The notes under the pieces: model-generated
What the model was told of the DNA's origin: nothing
Database searches by the model: none
Seen by the model: the letters and a program-made list of their open reading frames with translations, nothing else
In this document: in pieces, positions 61,601 through 64,000 of the stretch
How positions within the stretch are numbered: position 1 is the first letter of the stretch
How the letters are laid out: each line of letters opens with the position of its first letter
Program-made: the position numbers and the translations under genes
Assembly (NCBI RefSeq): GCF_910594985.1
Contig: NZ_CAJVCE010000003.1
Coordinates: forward strand, 124,001-188,000
Direction of reading: 5' to 3'
Length of the DNA stretch: 64,000 bases
Source: Paenibacillus allorhizosphaerae
GTDB lineage: Bacteria; Bacillota; Bacilli; Paenibacillales; NBRC-103111

Positions 61601-63384
61601 CAGTTCTGAATCAGCGTATCGCCGTCCGTCCACATGTTGCCCGGCTCGTTCAACTGCCACATCGCTTGCACCGGATAACGGTTAGCAAAGTCGGAATACC
61701 CTTTAAGCAGCTTCCGGTATATTTCACCAAAGGCGGGATGGCCGGTGAGCTGGTAGTTTTCGCCGAAAATTTTGATGCGTGAAAACAAATATTGCAGCGC
61801 TGTCGCGTCCGTCTCATTATTCGTTGTCGGTTTCAATGCTGCAATCCACTTATCGGCATTCGCAAGAGCCGTTCGAAGCTGAGCCTCCGTCGGATGGCCG
61901 TCATACTGCATGTACGTCTCGGTCTGCGGAGCCAGTTTCACTTCGGCAACCCACGGGAGCTCCACTGCCGTCTGCTGATCGATGAGCTGCAGCAGCCGGT
62001 TCGTTCCTTCGTTCGCTCCGGTCAAATCGCTGGCCCCGAGAACGATCGTATTGCCGCCGAGCCCGAATGGGTCAATGGCGGTCTGCAACTGGTAGCCGCC
62101 TTGTCCCGGATAAACCGCATCCGCATACGACATACGCAGCCCATACAAGCGGGCCATTTGCCGGTTGTTGCCGAGGTTGCCGAGAATGAGCGTGTTTCCG
62201 CTCCAGCCTTCGCTGAACTTGCCGGCATCCGGGGCGACGACTTGAGCCTCGATGTTCCACTTTTGCCGCAGCTTGGTCGCAATAGACTGTCCCAATGCGC
62301 TCCATCCGTTTTCAGTAGGCGCGACAATGCGCACATCGTTCATGCTTGTCGTCTTTTGCAGCGTTCGGGGGTGAAGGTTTTTGTAGGGCGGCACTTCGTT
62401 CGCCCCGAATACATTAACTTCCAAAGAGGCTTGCATTGCGCCGTACGTTGCGTTTACGACGGTCGTTCCGGAAGCCAGCCCCGTCACGATTCCTTTGACG
62501 ACGGAAGCGACAGACGGATCTTGGGCGACGTAGGCCGCCTGTTCTTCCAACAGCCGAATATCGCCGTCCGCATAGCTGCCAAGCAGATGCACCTGCCCTG
62601 TCTTGCCTTCCTGCACATTGATGGAATCCGGTACCATTTGCAAACTTTGCAGCGGACTCGTCGGCAGACCAAGACCGCTGCGAATACGCACATTGTCCAT
62701 ATAAAACGTCCCGGTACTCGTACTGATTGTCGCTATGCGGAACAGATTCACGTTCGTTGCGGTCTCATCACGGAACGCGGTATCTTTTTTCCACAGGAGC
62801 AGATTGCTTCCGTCAAATACATAAATCGTTTTTTTGTGTGTGGCGGCATTGAAATCGACGCGAAAACGATACCATTTCCCGGTTTCGTACGTTTCGCTGG
62901 AAATAAGCCGCGTCGCACCGTCATAATATTCGAACGTGCCGTTCGCGAGGAGACCAATCCATTCCACCGGCTTCGTTCCGGCTGTCCCCGTACTTTCCAG
63001 CAGCATGACGAACCTGTCGGCTGTGTCAGCCTTCGCCCACCATTCGACGCTGCCGGTTTCCATGGGTTGAAACGGCAGCCGTGCGCCCATCGCCTTCGTC
63101 TTGTCATTGTCTACCACTTTGACGGCTTTGCTTCCGCTCACCGCATACACTTGATCCGTCACGGTAACTTCCGGGCTCGCATTCGTCCATCCGAACTGTC
63201 CGTTTAACGGACCGAGGGCGAACGATTCGAAATCGAAAAACAAATCGCCCGGAGCCGCTTCGGCACGTTGGATAGAAGGCGTAATGACCGTCGATAACGC
63301 AACCATTAACGCAATCAGGAGATGGACCATCGATACGGATAAGGAGCTTTTTCTATTCCTTTGGGTTGACCGGCTCACAAACAT
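58681..63384 (-). CDS. Giant secreted heparinase II/III-like protein with FG-GAP propeller
   Basis: 1567 residues. A signal peptide ends near RAEAAPG. Residues about 45-250 form a LamG-like carbohydrate-binding domain (GSVEWWAKADTADRFVMLLE), followed by a BIG2-like domain. The centre is an alpha/alpha barrel plus heparinase II/III-type beta domain, with HGHQDGNAILNYSANGRLF around residue 870. The C-terminus has FG-GAP/PQQ-like blades (GDLNGDGKEEL, ADFDGDGKEEG, GDFNGDGEVEI) with calcium-type DxDxDG loops. It likely cleaves an acidic polysaccharide outside the cell. The start is ATG at 63384 after AGAGAGGG. Confidence 0.8.
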   Translation of the reverse strand: MFVSRSTQRNRKSSLSVSMVHLLIALMVALSTVITPSIQRAEAAPGDLFFDFESFALGPLNGQFGWTNASPEVTVTDQVYAVSGSKAVKVVDNDKTKAMGARLPFQPMETGSVEWWAKADTADRFVMLLESTGTAGTKPVEWIGLLANGTFEYYDGATRLISSETYETGKWYRFRVDFNAATHKKTIYVFDGSNLLLWKKDTAFRDETATNVNLFRIATISTSTGTFYMDNVRIRSGLGLPTSPLQSLQMVPDSINVQEGKTGQVHLLGSYADGDIRLLEEQAAYVAQDPSVASVVKGIVTGLASGTTVVNATYGAMQASLEVNVFGANEVPPYKNLHPRTLQKTTSMNDVRIVAPTENGWSALGQSIATKLRQKWNIEAQVVAPDAGKFSEGWSGNTLILGNLGNNRQMARLYGLRMSYADAVYPGQGGYQLQTAIDPFGLGGNTIVLGASDLTGANEGTNRLLQLIDQQTAVELPWVAEVKLAPQTETYMQYDGHPTEAQLRTALANADKWIAALKPTTNNETDATALQYLFSRIKIFGENYQLTGHPAFGEIYRKLLKGYSDFANRYPVQAMWQLNEPGNMWTDGDTLIQNWAVMEASPIFTALDRKQITSALYLTYEANAKDRYLAVAKPSAPRWNHEIFPALSLIAGSDFFGKYYHLPETVPWKQLGDRIFTGNTSYISLDEGSDYLMHVPMTNIDYAMAVGNLDFIARSLRPSADLHSMMIDNLGTMSGGGDTYPFGASSAYSWGHAQVMNAASWFYGDPLYLYLLERAKTGPFPGQRMSDLDFPIHRYTAVGDSAVGELPPGNYAKLQAYPVEQGVYDDVRDTEQTPLEVDVEDAFHKMTFREGYGQDDSYLILDGFSAGKHGHQDGNAILNYSANGRLFLTDRDYIENTSEHHSGLVVVKDGEQKKKPPLAKLEWAADIEGTGLSRSTVPNYNGTDWQRSIVSPNGNFYVIYDDISFREGGRYLLKNLWQSMGEASIANDGFEVEQQGVTMDLKSLDASDLRLQDRYGHFVKYWKTVYPYPYANKETVLSEVVEEKQYGAGERQQFINVLSSRKSDESAVITRRLNETTLEIKDKSAKWLAVQSALNTDHFSSNGAFHLIGEGQLLAAEATDVRIGSTALHFAQPVMFKLDTATGKWAAYGLRKDKVHYDAQGQPVRDAALDSGTVTWSKQMQQRLEHAVFDRENPTQWKKPHPDQSDPDTDWQKVFEFQGTVTDSAKGDLNGDGKEELVLAGSNGTVTAVTQDGAALWSFTAQGRVNEVTVQQLAGQTTVFVATENWYVHALDAQGNEKWKYKFPSDTAHREQKGNLVGITNVRVAYVNGADQEPWVMVGTQFRYIYGLDPSGNLKYEDLLYYYGIEDMEFADFDGDGKEEGMFGLEYAYYAYWNEKAITRSSATGGPGWKVVEALKSWNGDEPPAVAFGTKQNEVRLIQYKGKLQERWVRNVGGEVNDVRAGDFNGDGEVEILAGTDGFQFYALAPDGTVRFRTTLNDRVLQVDGWNLGDQTRYLAAADNGLLYTLGDQGAVQSAIRFSQRIVDMSLTDGGSKPWIVLENGEVYRSR

Positions 63385-63864
63385 TCCCTCTCTCTTGGTT
63401 TTTATTATGCAAGCAGCGCATGCCCGGCAGCTTGATCTGCTTCCCTCACCTCCGTTTATCATGTGCGACGATTAGCGCATCATAGGATAAATTGTCGAAA
63501 TAGTCAGACATCTATGAGCGTGCCGAACCCTCCCGTACTTCAATTCGAAATACAGGATCGCAACATGTCTCCAGTTGTTGGATGTATAACCCAATTCTAG
63601 AAAAGAGGTTGACGGGTTGTCAATCGGTGCGCCACTTCCCGTCAATTAATAGACACGCACCCAGCCGGGAATTGTGAAAAAAAAATAAAGTCCGCTTGCG
63701 CTACTTGCGCAATGCGGACTTTATTCCCTTTGTTTCATTCCTGAAGCGTATGCGTCGCTTATAGCTCGAAGACAGCTTCGTTTCCGGCACACACTGAGCG
63801 CCATGTCAGTCGCACAGTTTACAATATCACCTTACCGATTGCCCGGCTGCGCTGCATTTCCAGC
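63385..63864. other. Intergenic region
   Basis: It contains the upstream region of the giant gene (no clear -35/-10 pair) and the terminator of the gene entering from the right. Nothing else is recognisable. Confidence 0.4.
63684..63725 (-). terminator. Terminator of the right-edge gene
   Basis: AATAAAGTCCGC pairs with GCGGACTTTATT, with an inner TTGCGC/GCGCAA stem, flanked by a run of A on the left that reads as T on the minus strand. Confidence 0.7.
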
Positions 63865-64000
63865 TTAGCCCGCTTTTCCGCCCGCTGCGAAAGGAGGATC
63901 GGTCAATGCCCGATTAACCGCCTCCGCAACGCCTTCACCAAATCGTCCGTTTGCGATGTAACCGCCGATGGCTTGAACCGCCGCTTTCACCTCTGACTCG
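63865..64000 (-). CDS. C-terminal end of a gene running off the window
   Basis: The last 44 codons of a minus-strand gene (GGYIANGRFGEGVAEAVNRA, then LTDPPFAAGGKAG, stop TAA at 63865-63867). Composition is protein-like and a terminator follows. The family cannot be told from this piece. Confidence 0.55.
   Translation of the reverse strand, partial: ESEVKAAVQAIGGYIANGRFGEGVAEAVNRALTDPPFAAGGKAG

Noticed and set aside
61792..63207. 471-codon plus-strand frame inside the giant gene, and similar long antisense frames at 33933-35003 and 44768-45709
   Set aside because: They lie opposite strong coding genes with clear domains. Their Arg/His/Pro-rich composition is the usual antisense shadow in moderately GC-rich DNA.

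Overview
The window looks like chromosomal DNA of a spore-former in the Paenibacillaceae (Paenibacillus, Cohnella or a close relative). This is inferred from mid-50s GC by eye, purine-rich Shine-Dalgarno sites with many TTG/GTG starts, an SLH-domain protein, class F sortase, a Bce-type module, adaAB/alkA arranged as in Bacillus, and many paralogous family-1 solute-binding lipoproteins. I see no rRNA, tRNA, CRISPR array, IS element or prophage. Most genes lie on the minus strand.

Layout. 1-5.2 kb: sulfatase, MOSC, VOC, TetR and alpha/beta-hydrolase genes, with several gene remnants wedged between them. 5.2-8.4 kb: an orphan solute-binding protein (SBP) and two small unknown genes. 8.4-13.2 kb: a Bce-type regulator, sensor kinase and ABC exporter. 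13.2-15 kb: a class F sortase with a lamin-tail surface protein. 15.3-31.5 kb: a sialic-acid/host-glycan island with three sialidases, N-acetylneuraminate lyase, a second DHDPS-family aldolase, YhcH, an MFS carrier, four SBPs plus one SBP pseudogene, and two AraC regulators. 32.5-36.6 kb: TatA/TatC beside a GMC oxidoreductase, a Tat-signal subunit and a lipoprotein cytochrome c. 36.7-39.7 kb: an adaptive response to DNA alkylation. 39.7-49.7 kb: AviRa-like methyltransferase, CcdC, PfkB kinase, GdhA, a quinone-oxidoreductase-like gene with LysR, a decayed GntR/ABC operon, an Fsr-like MFS pump and a FadR-type regulator. 49.9-53 kb: a HisD paralogue behind a His-codon attenuator, and FetAB. 53-56.2 kb: small enzymes. 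56.3-63.4 kb: an SLH repeat protein and a 1567-residue heparinase-like secreted protein. A truncated gene runs off the right edge.

Two regulatory structures stand out. (1) Upstream of the hisD paralogue there is a consensus promoter, an 18-codon leader ORF with three consecutive His codons just before its stop, and mutually exclusive 1:2, 2:3 and 3:4 stems ending in a U-tract. This is a textbook ribosome-mediated histidine attenuator. (2) Three promoters in the glycan island share one exact architecture: two TGAAATA-type repeats 21 bp apart, a TACAAT -10 at fixed distance, and a cre-like (CcpA) site exactly 15 nt past the -10. They head the sialic-acid operon, a secreted sialidase/SBP pair and a lone SBP, which implies one regulon activated by an AraC protein and repressed by carbon catabolites.
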